Source: Adiantum capillus-veneris | Taxonomy: Eukaryota; Streptophyta; Polypodiopsida; Polypodiales; Pteridaceae | Direction of reading: 5' to 3' | Length of the DNA stretch: 64,000 nt | Assembly (NCBI GenBank): GCA_014529385.2 | Contig: CM043962.1 | Location: 42,221,598-42,285,597 of the forward strand | In this document: positions 32,341 through 45,448 of the stretch, piece after piece | Position numbering within the stretch: position 1 is the first letter of the stretch | Layout: every line of letters starts with the position of its first letter | Made by a program: the position numbers and the translations under genes | The notes under the pieces: generated by a model | Database searches by the model: none | What the model was told of the DNA's origin: nothing | Seen by the model: the letters and a program-made list of their open reading frames with translations, nothing else

Positions 32341-33400
32341 TTGGAAGCATCTACATGTATGTGGAATATCTTATTCCAATCTGGTGCTTTCAATATTGGG
32401 ACTGAAGTGAGAGCTTGCTTAAGCTTCATGAAGGATTCTTGACACTCATCAGTCCATTCAACGAGTGTAATCAAGTTGTACATGGGTTTTGCAATCATAG
32501 TGTACATGTAAATGAATCGTCTGTAATATCCACAATGTCCCATGAAAGCTTGAACCGTTTTGACTGTTGTTGGTCTGAGCAATTTAGAAATAATATGAAT
32601 TTTATCCATATCAGTAACTATGCCATTTTTGGACACTATATGTCCAAGAATTTTTCCTTGTCTACCATAAATGTGCACTTCTCAGGATATAAGAAAATCC
32701 TATAAATTCTACATTTTTTGAATACCTTTTTGAGGTGTTCAAAATGATAAGCCCGGATTGATGAATGGAAACATAAATCATCCATATACTTCCAAGAAAT
32801 TCCAAATATATTCTTTAAAAGCATGGCATCAATCTTTGGAAGGTAGCAGGAGGAGCATTAGTTAACCCAATAGGCATGACCCGATAAGCAAAATACCCCA
32901 TTCAATTGCAAAGGTAATTTTTATGCTGATTTTTAGGGTCAACCAAAAGTTGATTGTATCCCAAAAAGCCATCTAAAAATCTGTAAGCCTCTTTTCCTGC
33001 AACTTGTTCTAAAACATGCTCAGTGATTGGAAGAGGAAAGTTGTCTCTAATGGTAGCTGCATTCACTTTCTTGAGATTGACACACACTCTTAATTTCCCA
33101 TTTTCTTGGGTAATACCACAATTGGAGACACACAATCTGTGTGTTCAATTTCATAAATGAATTTGGCTTCCTTTAGCTTTTCTATCTCTTCTTTAATCGT
33201 TCTGGCAAATGTTTCATTATAAGTATATGGCCTCTGTTTGCTTGGTTTTGCATCATCTCTCATAGGTATGGTATACTGACAGATTTTCGGATCAACACCC
33301 TTGAGATCCTTATAAGACCAAGCAAAAATATCTCGATATTCTTTTAGTAAGCTTAATAAAAGCTCTTCTTCTTCTTTCGTCAGGTCGTTTGCAATGTAGG
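32310..33400 (-). pseudogene. reverse transcriptase (element C)
   Basis: Decayed RT on the minus strand reads YNETFARTIKEEIEKLKEAK, GKLRVCVNLKKVNAATIRDN, FPLPITEHVLEQVAGKEAYR, then a stop at 32902 and frame changes. KYMDDLCFHSS with the Y-M-D-D catalytic box lies near 32784, followed by GKILGHIVSKNGIVTDMDKI, VQAFMGHCGYYRRFIYMYTM and MKLKQALTSVPILKAPDWNK. The connection YKDLKGVD-type sequence upstream is only partly legible. Confidence 0.88.
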
Positions 33401-36235
33401 CAGGTTTGGCTCTTCTCCTGGTTCGGCCAGATCTATCTTTTTTGCGTTTTCAGGTCCTTCGTAGGACTTGCCCTGTTTTCTTAGTTCCTTGACATGTTAT
33501 TTGACTATGCTCTTTCGGTCTTGAAGAGTATATTTCTTATAATGGAATGGAACACTCATACATCTTTACCTTTCTCCTTGGTGGTTCCCATTTCCGTGGT
33601 ATACATCTCCTTTAGAGCTTTCTTCAACTCTTGATATTTCTTTTTTCGTTCACCGTGTGTCATGGTTGAATCCTTGTCTTGGTATTTAGGTTTTTCTTGA
33701 GCTTCTTTTCTTGTTTTTCTTGAATTTTTTGATATTTCTTGCTTTTCATTTGAAGGATATCTACCCATGATTTTGTCTTTGACACAATCATGTGCATCTA
33801 TTTGCATCAGAAACTGTGTTCTACTAGAGACTGATGGCATGGGTTTAGATTTCAAGTTTCTGGTGTCTCTTTTTCTTCTATACCATTTCTATCTTCTTGA
33901 TTTTTGGTTTGGAAAGTCAAAAAAATTTTCCTCTCCTCCTTTCATGAGTAGTTTAGCTCTCACATGTTCTTATTCTGACCCCGAATCATCTGAGGTAGCT
34001 GAATGTTCTTCTAGCTTATCTGTTGCATCATAGTAGAGGTTTGAAAAGACTTGTTGAGCTTTCATTAAGTCCTTGGGTTCTTGAATTTCTTCTTCAAACA
34101 TTATACCACTCTCCTTCTACCATTACTGTAGATGGACTAGGCTCAACATAGGGTGTAATAGGCACTAGTGCTTGTTCATCTATGATTCCCTCTGAATACA
34201 TGTAGTTTACAGGCACTGCATTATGTCCGGGATATGGAGGTTGTTGACCCAACACAGGTTGAGGTCTTTCCATACCCATCGATGGTCTTTGAGCTGGGGC
34301 CATATTAGACTGATATCTATACATGGGTTGTCCTTGTGGGCTCATAGGCACATATTGAGCATTTCCATCATACTTTGGTCGGTAATAGCACTCATTGGTC
34401 TCATGGTTGGTCCATTTATCCTTGATTGCACACCATTTCTGTGGCCTAATTGGTTGTCCCTGTTGACGTATCCCTTGTCCTGGTCCCCTCATAGGTGCTT
34501 TTTGCATGTTATTCATCATTCCATTCATCCTTTTGAGCATGTCTTCTATGGATGTACACGGTGCTACAACAGCCATTTCCACTTGTGTTGGTTTGGTGGA
34601 TGTTGTTTTCTCACTTTGATTATCCTTAGGAACATCTTCTTCATTGAAAATATCACAATTGTCTCCCTAGTCAATGGCATCCGATACACACTCTTCTAGG
34701 GTCATATGTTTCTTTCTATACAATACAACATGAAATTCTCTATTTAGCAGTCTCTCTAGAAACAATGATACTAATCTTTCTTCTGCAGGTATTTCTAATT
34801 CTGGGCATCTTGCAATGTATTGCTTCATTCTAGTTGCACAATCCCTAACAGACTCACCTTGTTTCTAATTTTGAAGCTATAGATTTTAGCTACCGTATTA
34901 TGTTTGATCTCCGTTTCGGAACATGCAGCTACAAATCCTTGAGCTAATGTATTTTAGTCCATGATTGACCTCAGTGGAATGTTTTGGAACCATGTTAGTG
35001 CTTTTTTCTCTAATGTCATTCCAAATCCTTGAGCTAATGTATTTTAGTCCATGATTGACCTCGGTGGAATGTTTTGGAACCATGTTAGTGCTTTTTCCTC
35101 TAATGTCATTCCAAATCCCTCAAATTGAGTATGAAAATCAAATATGCATTCTGCTCTTAGCACTTGCTTAAAGCTTGCTAAGTGGTCATATGGATCCCTA
35201 GATCCACAGTATTTTTTGACCCATTTTTGAAAATAAGCTGGTCTGACACGTCTATTTGGTTCAAGTCCCTGGCAGTTGGTCTTGTCCCGAGTCCTTCAAA
35301 CCAGACTATTGGAACTAGTGACTCATGTAGCCTTGGACTGGCTTTAGTGTTACACGATTTTCTTTGCAATTAGGTAGGTTCGGGTTTTTTAACATTGCTC
35401 CCAAAAGATCTCTCGGAGAGTTTCTCTCTTGGAATAGTTTCTGGTCCTTGGCCCATGTCCTTGGCCCAATATCCAATATCTTATGGAGAACCTTTGGTAT
35501 TTGGTTTGTTCTACCTCCTCAGGACTCATCATAACAAAGTTATTGTTATAACTATCCCTAAATAGGTAGGTTGGTAGATCTGTTGAACCCTTGTCTTTGA
35601 TTTTGAAGATATAGATGATCTTCATGGGTGTTAACTGTCCTAATTTAGCATGAGAAGTCCATAGAAGATCTTTGACGTTTCTATCCTCCCAACAATAGAC
35701 TCAGATCTTAGAATTATCGGTACTAAGCTGTTTCAAAGGCTTCAAATCAATTTGATCGTATCCCTCAAATTCTAAAGTTGGTGGTCTTTCTTTTGCTGCC
35801 ATATCTAGAATTATGGTATTTACTTCTAACCCCCATTTTTCTATCACATCAGGGTTTTCAACTTGCAAATACTGAGTTTCGTTTATCCATATACATTTTT
35901 CCTTGTTTGTTTGCCTTGATTTCCTCTTCAAACTCTATGTCATGATCATCAATGCAAATGGCATACTATTCATTAGGATCCAGGTAAACCTGAGCTCCAT
36001 GGCCATTAGTCTTATAAAAGGTGAGTATGTGCTTATATCGCTCTGTCAATCCGGTTCCTAAATGAGTCGAATAGGAAGAAATTTCAGATGTTGATTCTGA
36101 AAAAGTGTCTAAGACTTCTTCAAAGATAGTGTCCAAGTGATCGCCTTGATTCACACTCGCTTCGGTGGATACCCTACTAGCGGTCTCTCCAAATATGCCT
36201 TGATTTGCTAGTATACGACTAGACCTAAGGTTCAT
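33400..36235 (-). pseudogene. Gag region (element C)
   Basis: The minus strand starts near MNLRSSRILANQGIFGETAS (36235). It continues through GFGMTLEEKALTWFQNIP (about 35120-35060) and NTLAQGFVAAC, then a Gln/Pro-rich region with KWCAIKDKWTNHETNECYYR (about 34440-34380), a zinc-knuckle-like Cys/His cluster. A basic, charged linker (33855-33556) precedes RT. The capsid-like part is split into several frames. No protease motif is seen here. Confidence 0.7.
34932..35111 (-). repeat. tandem duplication, 90-bp unit, in gag of element C
   Basis: CAAATCCTTGAGCTAATGTA begins at 34932 and at 35022. The two 90-bp units differ at only a few positions, and a third partial start (CAAATCCCTC) follows. The unit length keeps the frame (30 codons) and duplicates the MTLEEKALTWFQNIP part. 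Confidence 0.9.
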
Positions 36236-36239
36236 ATAG

Positions 36240-38165
36240 ACTTGTGAAGCCCTGGATAGAGTACTTACCGTCGAATTGACTTGTTATCACTTTCTTTCAC
36301 TTCACTTGATTGCAACTCCTATCAAGCTTTCAATTCCTTGTCTGCAACTTGATTACTGTATCAGTTTTAATCAAGTTAGCTATTCTTTCACAAAGACTGT
36401 ACAATTTTTGTTAACTATTGTGACTGATCTATGAATTCACTTCAATTGGAGCTAAGTGAGTCAGCAATTGAGACTTTCAGATTCTACTTTTGTAAAAATC
36501 CATAGGACTAATCTGCAACCTGAAATCTGAGTGAACATGTACTAATTTGGATCCGATTGAACCCAAAATTGACCGGTGGTCTTGTATTATGTTGTTCTAA
36601 CACTGTAGAAGCTCAAAAGTCCAAAATTCTGTCTCTGTGTATCAGAAGTAAATAATGGTGATTATTTACTTTTCTCAATTTTTACACTTTTTAGGCTTGT
36701 GTTGCCAGGTATTCAACTTGTTATGGTCCCTGGACAAGTTTCACTGAGTTTGAACAAAATTTGTCCAAGTTATTAACTGTTTCGTGTCTACAGACTAAGT
36801 TTTTGAGAATCTGGCTTAAGTCTCACTTTTGTGATCCAGATTTCACCAAATTTGATTTGTGGACTCTACTTGATATGTTTTATCTTGAGATATACTCAAA
36901 TGTGCAAAAATGTCCAATTTTGTAGCAGATGTAAATAATCGCGATTAGTTACTCATGGTATTTTTGTGCAACTTTTTGCCACAATGTTGGTGCCGAATGG
37001 TTAAGCAGCTCAACTTAAGCCCCCTAGCCAAGTCTCATCAAGTTTGGATAATCCCTGTTCAATTGGTCAATAATTTCGTGTCTGCAGACTGACTTTACAA
37101 ATTTGGCCACAATTTTCACTTCAATGATCCAAATCTTACCAAATGTGATTTGTGGGCTTAATATAACATGCTAATACTAGTGGTATGCTAGGTTGGTCAA
37201 AAAAGTTGAGAAACTTATGGTAAATTTTTACATCTTTTTGGTCAACAAAGCATGTACACTTGTTTAACACTTCAATATAAGCCTTTGAGTCAAGTTTCAC
37301 TAAGTTTGAATTACAAGATCTTCCCAATTCACACTCAAGTTCTCGACAATCAGTACAGATTTCAGTTTAGTTTTGGTCAGTTTGGTGATCCAAATTCTAT
37401 GGGCCTTTACAAAAGATGTTTGTACACATACATAGAGTCTCTGGTATCAACCTTGGTCACTTTTGAGCTGAAAGTAAATACTCGTGATTATTTACTTTTT
37501 GCCTAAAATGAGCATTTTTTTAAACTTTTTCAGTGGACAATCTTTTTATGATCTATTTTAAGCCTTTGAATCAAGTCAAAACTTAATTTGGTCTTTAAAA
37601 AATGTAAATAATATGATTTTATGTAAACTCTTGAAAATTTACCTCAGATACGTCCTTAAGCTTACCCACTGATTCATACAACTTTTAAAGCATAATCTCC
37701 AGCCGGATTCAGTGGTTGACAGTCTTTTGGTGCTGTTCCAAGCCATAGACCTGAAATTTTGCAACTTCACATAAACAACCCACAATTGATTCTTCTAGAG
37801 TGAGCAATGTTCAGATCCCACCTCGGATTCTACTTACCCTACTCCTAGGTTCTACTACAATGGGGTTATGGAAAGTGTCCACAAACACTCGTTTTCTTGT
37901 TTCTTATGGTTTTCAGAGCCTTGATCTTAAGACTTGTCTAGTCCATCAATCATTCTCAAAATCCTAATGTAATCCTATAATCCTAAAATCCTAAAAAAGG
38001 TACTTAGTAAGTACCTTCACCTCCAAGCTACCTCTACATAGCAAAAGACGACAATCTTAAACTATGCGCTTTAAAGAGAAAGTTTTGACTCTAGGTGATC
38101 CTAGAGGAAGTTAAAGGACAACTACACAAGACGCTCGTGTTTTCTCTAGTTTAGGTCTCTTCGAT
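36240..38165 (-). other. leader of element C with ~285-bp degenerate tandem repeats
   Basis: This is non-coding. The dyad motif TAAATAATGGTGATTATTTA and relatives occur at about 36649, 36932, 37221 (weak), 37475 and 37605. Between them recur CAAGTTTCAC-TAAGTTTGAA, TTTCGTGTCT-CAGACT, GTGATCCAAAT-TTACCAAAT and GATTTGTGG. I read this as four or five diverged repeat units of about 250-290 bp. Confidence 0.65.
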
Positions 38166-38182
38166 CCCCGGCAGCGGCATCA
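38166..38182 (-). promoter_or_regulatory. primer-binding site of element C (tRNA-Asp type)
   Basis: On the minus strand TGATGCCGCTGCCGGGG follows the LTR end after two T residues. It differs at three positions from the consensus TGGCGCCGTTGCCGGGG complementary to plant tRNA-Asp. Confidence 0.78.
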
Positions 38183-38184
38183 AA

Positions 38185-39082
38185 TGTGGGACGGGTGTCT
38201 AACCTCACTCCTATCTTATTGCAGACATAGCGAGAACCATGAACATAATTGTCAATCCATGGGACGAAGCTGACTCGACTAGTGCATAGAGTCTACAAGA
38301 GGTTGTCAATCTCTTGGAAAACAACATAAAACTCATATCTCTAACTCAAGCTACACTCAAATGACCGAAATCACCAAAAGCTAGTCGCTAATCGACAAAA
38401 AATAACAACCGTTACAGCATCAAATGACATCCAAACGTTACTAGGACATGTTTATGAGACCTAAGCACACATGCTTATGTTCTCAAATCTCACTTTAGGT
38501 CAAGTGAAAAAGTCACGTTAACACCACTGAGTTTTTGACGTAGTTGTTTTCGACCCAGAATGCATCTAAATGCTTAGCAATGATGCCCCAATACCCCGCC
38601 TATACTTATTTTATGATTTTCTAGCTTAAATTCCTACTTATGATGAAATTAGGCCGCGGATCGGCGACACCAAAAGCTACAGATTACCTGAAATGTTTAT
38701 GTCGACGCGTAGAGCTCTTACCTGCGGTTGCAACGCAACAGACGGCACTGCAATGTGACAACCGGGGAGGGAGTAGGAAACATGAAAAGGAGAGAAGTGA
38801 GCGTTGTTAGCTTACGCTGTGTTTCTATTATCCAAAACTTACAAAATACTTACAAAAAGTGGCTTTTATACCTTAGCCAAGGTTTCTTTGGTCAAAACTA
38901 ATAATCTGGGAGCTCTAACTAAAGATAGGTTGATACAATCTGGAAGCTTGTAGCCCCGGCTCATCAATTACACTATTTATCTGGAAAGTAAGAGTTACAA
39001 CATTCTCGATTTATCAAGAAAATTGGGTGTTTTTACAATAAAAGCTCCGAAAAATGTTATCCAAGTTAGCTTGCTGCTAACA
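38185..39082 (-). repeat. 5' LTR of element C
   Basis: On the minus strand it runs TGTTAGCAGCAAGC ... CCCGTCCCACA, with canonical TG...CA ends (898 bp). It aligns over its length with 18351-19261. Confidence 0.92.
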
Positions 39083-39090
39083 CACACACA

Positions 39091-39145
<55 letters not shown>
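39081..39145 (+). repeat. (CA)n(GA)n tract at the other outer edge of element C
   Basis: CACACACACACA then AAAGAGAG... starts at the last LTR base and continues for about 52 bases of pure GA. Confidence 0.95.
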
Positions 39146-39146
<1 letters not shown>

Positions 39147-39149
39147 CTC

Positions 39150-39470
39150 TATCGTTGGTGCTATCATTTCAAATTTTGTGTGTAGATAATGTCACTGGAC
39201 ACTCCCCTGTGATTGCTCAAATTGGAACGAAGAAAGGTGCTCGATGTGTTGTAGGGTTAACTTGCACCAACTCCTAAGTTCCTCTTTTGTTTTGAGGGTG
39301 ACCCTCATGAGTAAGTGACACCATCTTTCTAGGGGGGATCCACAATGGGGACATGCATCGAAATTGGCCGCATCCTAGCATGAATTTACAAATAAACTAT
39401 TGGGAAGTTAGTGTGAAGTCATCTGGTGAATAAGTCTAATGTGAACTCGAGTGAAATTGTGCAAAGTGAA
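39150..39470 (-). pseudogene. possible non-LTR element C-terminal zinc fragment
   Basis: The minus strand reads ANFDACPHCGSPLERWCHLL with further open frame KTKEELRSWCKLTLQHIEHL. The C-P-x-C-G...C-H-L-L arrangement is like the zinc tail of some non-LTR reverse transcriptases. There is no RT core, several stops occur around it, and the evidence is one motif. Confidence 0.3.
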
Positions 39471-39770
39471 TGGGAATTGTGCTAGCGAGCAGATTGCATC
39501 TTACCATATGTCTATATTATTGAGATGAGAGGCCAAAAAGCATGCGATAATGTGGTGCCCATATATGGCTCTCATAGAGGGTATGGCACGAGTTCAAGCC
39601 TCGATGCCATTGTGACCTCTTTTAAGAATCCATATCCCACGTAGGGTAAACGCCACAATACAAGGACATATCCCTATTCAACAACAATCATTAAGAACTC
39701 TTGGGGCCCTTTCAAAGACAAAACCGTCCCAACGTTGGGACGATTAGCATGACATGCTTGACTTCTTTTC

Positions 39771-39994
39771 ATCGGTTTTCGATTTTGAAGCCCGTGCATA
39801 TGCTTCTTTTTCAATATGGTGGGTTTTTCCTTCTTCAGGGGCATCTTTTCTTTACACTACATTCGTGTTTTCTTTACACTTCATCGGTTTTCGATTTTGA
39901 AGCCCGTGCATATGCTTCTTTTTCAATATGGTGGGTTTTTCCTTCTTCAGGGGCATCTTTTCTTTACACTACATTCGTTGCTTGAAAAAACTTT
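39771..39994 (+). repeat. tandem duplication, 112-bp unit
   Basis: ATCGGTTTTCGATTTTGAAG begins at 39771 and 39883. The two units are almost identical. Confidence 0.92.
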
Positions 39995-40859
39995 TTCCAA
40001 AGACTTGGCAAACTTCCATATACAATTTTTCACAGGTAAATCGACCTAATTTGAAGGTTTTTAACACAAAATTACACTAAATTTTGTGGGTTTTCTCACC
40101 TTCAAATTTAAGATTTAGAGGCAAATCTCAAAATTTGGAGGTGATATTACTCTAAACGTAGAAATATTTACTTGGTGAGCCAAAGGTCCTTTTCTGGATC
40201 TTTGAGCACACAGGTAGCCACTTGGCATGATCAAAGCCTTTGCCCACAGCTGAAATCGTATGGCCACGAGCTTCACTTAAAAATAAAGCCGCTGCAGTAA
40301 AAAGCTTCAAAGTAAATAAAGCCGCTGCACGTAAATAAATTCCAACACTTCGCAGCCATAAGGTCTGCAACAGCATCATGCACGTTCGCAGTAGCATCAG
40401 CGCAGCATGCACGTCCGTAGAATCAATGCAACAGATTCGCACCAGGCAGGTTTGCAAGTCCGCAGCAGCCACGTCCGCACCAACCAGGTCCGTACCAGCA
40501 CTGCAGCAGTTTCGCAAGTTCACAACAATTCAAAAATTCCCAACAGGTTCACAATTCATCATCGATTAAAATCTGATATCTTCTGTTTCAGTAGTAGTAG
40601 ACCAAACCTGCTTCAAAGTAAATAAAGCCGCTGCACGTAAATAAATTCCAGCACTTCGCAGCCATAAGGTTCGCAATAGCATCAGGCACGTTCGCAGTAG
40701 CATTAGTGCAGCAGGCACGTCCGCAGAATCAATGCAGCAGATTCGCACTAGGGAGGTTCGCAAGTCCGCAGCAGCCACATCCGCACCAACCAGGTCCGTA
40801 CCAGCACTGCAACAGTTTCTCAAGTTCACAGCAATTCAAAAATTCCCAGCAGGTTCACA

Positions 40860-41810
<951 letters not shown>

Positions 41811-42500
41811 ATGTCCGTATTTGTTTATGTTTATACGAGCTTAACTCATGCCCATCATGTCTATTCCAATCTCAAGAAATCCAATGCAATGCATAGTTTT
41901 GAACCACAAGTCCACAAAATCCTTCATCATTGCATCAAGTTGACATGCATCCAAAATTCTGCGAAAATCGTAAAACCAACCTAGATGGAGCAAATTATGT
42001 CAAAACGAGCCTCACCTTTCACATACTTTACATATTGTCCATCATGGGGGGGCGCAATTTCGAAAGGTAAGGTGGACATAGGTGGGTCTGGCCCGTGGAA
42101 AAAGAAAGGGCGATTCCAACATGCCGATGAGCCGAACGATGACACTGTCTTGTTTTTCCTTGCATGCCCTGTATTATGCTAATGCGTATTTTGTGTCCTG
42201 CAGAGAGAACATATACTCACGACACTGGACATTTGGATTGCACAAGCGTAACTCTAGCTGGACTACACTGCAAGGTTCGTTATCTCCATCCAACTCCCCA
42301 TGACTACGCGTTTGCTTGGCGCAACACATAAACGCTACGGGGCAGGGCACGGCTTCCGTTTCTTATAACTTTTGGAGAGACCACAGTGCCAACTCTCCAC
42401 CATACTTTTATATGGCACTTCTGCATGCCGTGCACTGTATACTTACCATCTTCAATTTATGGCGCTTCACTGCAGGATGACATGTTTAACTATTCACATT
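41811..42500 (+). other. spacer, nothing recognised
   Basis: Short ORFs only, none with a recognisable motif. It may be the left flank or 5' end of the Helitron that follows. I cannot identify a TC terminus with confidence. Confidence 0.4.
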
Positions 42501-42509
42501 CCTTTCCTG

Positions 42510-43251
42510 TAGCTTGAGCCAAAGATCGGCGTGTAGCTTGGACAATCCGAAAACATCTGTACCACATTTCAGGTTAGTGAAGCACTTCATTTCAAATTGC
42601 AATTCATTGATGCTTTATCGACTTGCTTGCTTTAGAATTTTGCAACTTGCTTCCTTCAGTTTGCTTTACTTGCATATTGCTTTCATAACTATACAATCGA
42701 TGTCGACCAACATCTATATATATTAATTATACATACAACTCTTTGAGTAGTAAACACATGTAGTATATTGCAATCGTAAATCCACTTTTTGCATCTTAAC
42801 TTTTCACCTAAACAGTTGATCCCATACTGTATTTGTCCTCATTTCTCCCATAGTAGGTATCAATGTGAAGTTCTCAAGGCCTGCAAGGTTACAGTCCAAG
42901 TGTCACGATGCCAGGAAACAAACCGCAACTAAGTTGAAAGCAGCTCACCATCCATATGCTAGGTCATGGTTTGAAATTACTCCATTATATAAAGATTGGA
43001 TCATGCAATGTGACATCCTCGCTCACAATCTAGAACTGTGTCCTTCTTGCGCGATGACAAACCTCACGTACAATGACAAACGAGGCCATGAGACAAATGA
43101 CATAGATAGTCCTGCTGCACTCACTTCAGTATTGTTGTTGAGCGCTTTGGAACATGTAGAAGTCAAATACTCATGGACGACGTGTACTTCTTGTAAAACA
43201 ACTAATTCCCATCAAAGATATATTGCCATTCATACACCTGACTACATATAG
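42510..43251 (+). pseudogene. Helitron-associated N-terminal ORF, copy 1
   Basis: A 42510-42860 non-coding stretch leads into a frame reading KFSRPARLQSKCHDARKQTA, HHPYARSWFEITPLYKDWIM and LCPSCAMTNLTYN, with C-P-x-C and later C-T-x-C pairs. The same sequence, diverged, recurs at 44490-45105. The position before the Rep domain suggests the N-terminal part of a Helitron RepHel protein. The listed frame opens without an ATG, so a spliced or lost start is likely. Confidence 0.5.
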
Positions 43252-43365
43252 CGTATTCTCTCTACTCGACAAATACACACACAACTGCTTAGCATTATAG
43301 ATGTATCGATCAGTGTGACAAAAACTACACATGCAATAGCATGAGGGTCACTAGAGCGGAGGTCA

Positions 43366-44472
43366 TTGCTAGATAACCCACTAATATCTTGGTCAAGTGC
43401 TGCTAGTCTACACTCAACAAGTCATGAGCTATCCACCTCAACCATTTCAGATGTCCTGGCTTTCAATATCAAGAACAATCCCATATTGCAGAGATATAAG
43501 TGCATGGCCGAACGACCACACAAAAGAATAGGGTTGTGCATATTGTCTGAAGAGGTTCTAGGAGAAATGATCCGTCATCATTCAGAGGTACAACCCTTCG
43601 ACTTGATGGAGCAAGCCCAGAATGAAAACAGCTTCTCGATTTTGGAAACATTTGTTGAGCCATCAAGACGACACGCATATACCACATACGACACGCATGA
43701 GTTTGGTTCCATACAGCTCCGCAATGGAGATATGCTTCTCAATCCTGTTGCTTCCTTCATGTACAATGGCTTGCCAAGCCGGATATCAGATTTCAAAGAC
43801 ATCACAATAGAGTCAGCTCTTTTTCCGTTCTTCTTTCCTTATGGACATGGCTAGTACAATGGACAGATTCGATTTAGTGACTACATTCGAATGAGAATCC
43901 ACACCCTATTCTCTTTGTATACGTTGTACATGTACAAGCCATACCTCCTGCTAATGTACCCGCTGAAACAGGCAATTTTGATCGCGAACAATACAACAAC
44001 CACCATTCTGCAGAGAGATATCGAGAAGTACAAAAGAGCACACAAGAATGCAAACGACGAGGAAGCCATAAGGAACATATTTTGCTTCAACCTCCCAACG
44101 ACAATTGCTGGCACCCCATCCTGGCATAGACGTTCATTAAAGGATTTGATCACCATGGTTGATGCATGGGGTTTGCCAAACATATTCATTACTTTCACAG
44201 CTGATGAAGTGACCGCCACAAAATGGAATGAGATCCGTATAATCAAGAGGATAGCTCGGACATTCAACGCTGAGTTCTCTTGGAAAGATTCTCCAGTTCA
44301 ATGTGCATTGCTCTTTCACAATCGATTAAAACAGTTCATGAATCGCTATATCTTACAAGGAAGCCAGATCCTGGGCCGAATTCATCACCACCTTATACGG
44401 TATGAAATCCAAAACAGAGGATCTCTTCATGCCCATGTCATCCTATGGGTGGATGAGAACGACATCGCTTGA
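43366..44472 (+). pseudogene. Helitron Rep (HUH) domain
   Basis: Helitron-like N-terminal region: RYKCMAERPHKRIGLCILSE, FGSIQLRNGDMLLNP and ALFPFFFPYGHG. TAG 43852-43854 follows, then LPTTIAGTPSWHRRSLKDLI, WGLPNIFITFTADEVTATKW and the two-His motif RGSLHAHVILW (about 44417-44450). Rep nicks and joins DNA in rolling-circle transposition. The reading stops at TGA 44470-44472 just after the His motif, so the catalytic Tyr region is missing. Confidence 0.85.
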
Positions 44473-44489
44473 CTCTAATATCAACCTGC

Positions 44490-45105
44490 AGATTGGACAA
44501 TCGAAAAGCAACAGTACAACATTGCATGTCAGTAAAGCACCTCATTTATTGTTGCATCTCATTCATGCTTTATCTATTTGCTTGTTTTAGAAAGTTTTAC
44601 ATTACTTTCTTTGCTTCACTTTATTTGGATCTCGTTCTCAGAACTATACACTCGATGTCGATCAACATCTGCACATGTTAGTTACACACGCAACTCTTTG
44701 TATACAGTTGCTAGTCAATGCATGTGATGTATTACAATAGTGAATACACAAGTAGTGAATGCATGTGGTGTATCACAATAGTAAATTCATTTTGTGCATC
44801 TTTACTTTAGCTCTAAATAATTGATACCATGCTAGGTGTCTAAATAATTGATGCCATACTATATATGTCCTTGTTTCTCTCGTACTAGGTGTCAGTATGA
44901 AGTTCTCAAGACCTAGAAGATTAAAGTCCAAGCATCAATAAGCTAGAAAGCAAACTACAGCCAGCTTGAAACTAGCCTACCGTCCATATGCTAGGTCATG
45001 GTTTAAAATTACTGCATTGTATAAAGACTGGAGCATGCAATGTGACATATTTGCTCACAATCTAGAAATATGTCCCTCCTGCACTGCGGCATACCTCACA
45101 TACAT
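44490..45105 (+). repeat. second, diverged copy of 42510-43060
   Basis: The leader part (GATGTCGA-CAACATCT, CTTTATC-ACTTGCTT) and then the coding part (AAGTTCTCAAG, CATATGCTAGGTCATGGTTT, CATGCAATGTGACAT) match copy 1 in order, about 2 kb downstream, with many substitutions. It ends near 45105 after a CPSCTAA-like reading. Confidence 0.8.
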
Positions 45106-45144
45106 AACACGTATTCTATAGATGTTATATAGCATGTATACTAG

Positions 45145-45335
45145 ATGAACGCGGGTAACATAAATGTCCTTCAGTAGTGGCTCCTAGACCCTAAGTTCAA
45201 CGAGTTGGATTCAATCGCTATTGGCTTGCGCTGCATGATCACTGAAAACATCGACTTGACAATCGGTGTGGCAAACGGTGCAACATGCATTGTCATGCCA
45301 TTACACAGAACACAGCGGGTGAAGTTACATGTATC
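45145..45335 (+). pseudogene. PIF1-like helicase fragment (Helitron)
   Basis: It reads WLLDPKFNELDSIAIGLRCM, then ITENIDLTIGVANGATCIV, the segment just before the last helicase motifs. It matches the minus-strand helicase at about 62860-63010 nearly residue for residue. ATP-binding motifs are absent. It joins the Rep copy without the ~1 kb of helicase that should lie between, so the element is internally deleted. Confidence 0.8.
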
Positions 45336-45448
45336 ATTGTCCCGATTCATCATACAGGGAATAACTACAAAAGAAGAAAGGAAAAACACAAATAACTACA
45401 AAAGAAGAAAGGCAAAACACACTCGACATTCACCTGTAAACAGAGTGT

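Larger units (their letters stand above)
18351..39082 (-). mobile_element. element C: very large Ty3/gypsy (Tat/Athila-like) retrotransposon with nested copia
   Basis: LTRs of about 0.9 kb lie at 38185-39082 (5' on the minus strand) and 18351-19261 (3'). A tRNA-Asp-type PBS (38166-38182) and a PPT (19262-19274) fix the orientation. Minus-strand order is LTR, PBS, leader with degenerate repeats, gag, RT, RNase H, integrase, protease-like segment, repeat spacer, coiled-coil ORF, PPT, LTR. Removing the copia insertion (25821-31358) leaves about 15.2 kb, which is large for the superfamily. All ORFs carry stops or frameshifts. Both outer borders are (GA)n, so no clean target-site duplication is visible. 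Confidence 0.88.

Noticed and set aside
40152-40829. Two similar minus-strand frames suggesting a duplicated gene
   Set aside because: They are readings through the 306-bp tandem duplication. The repeat, not a gene, is duplicated.
43366-44472. Viral replication protein as source of the HUH domain
   Set aside because: The surrounding Helitron-like N-terminal blocks and the PIF1 helicase fragment nearby fit a Helitron, not a virus.
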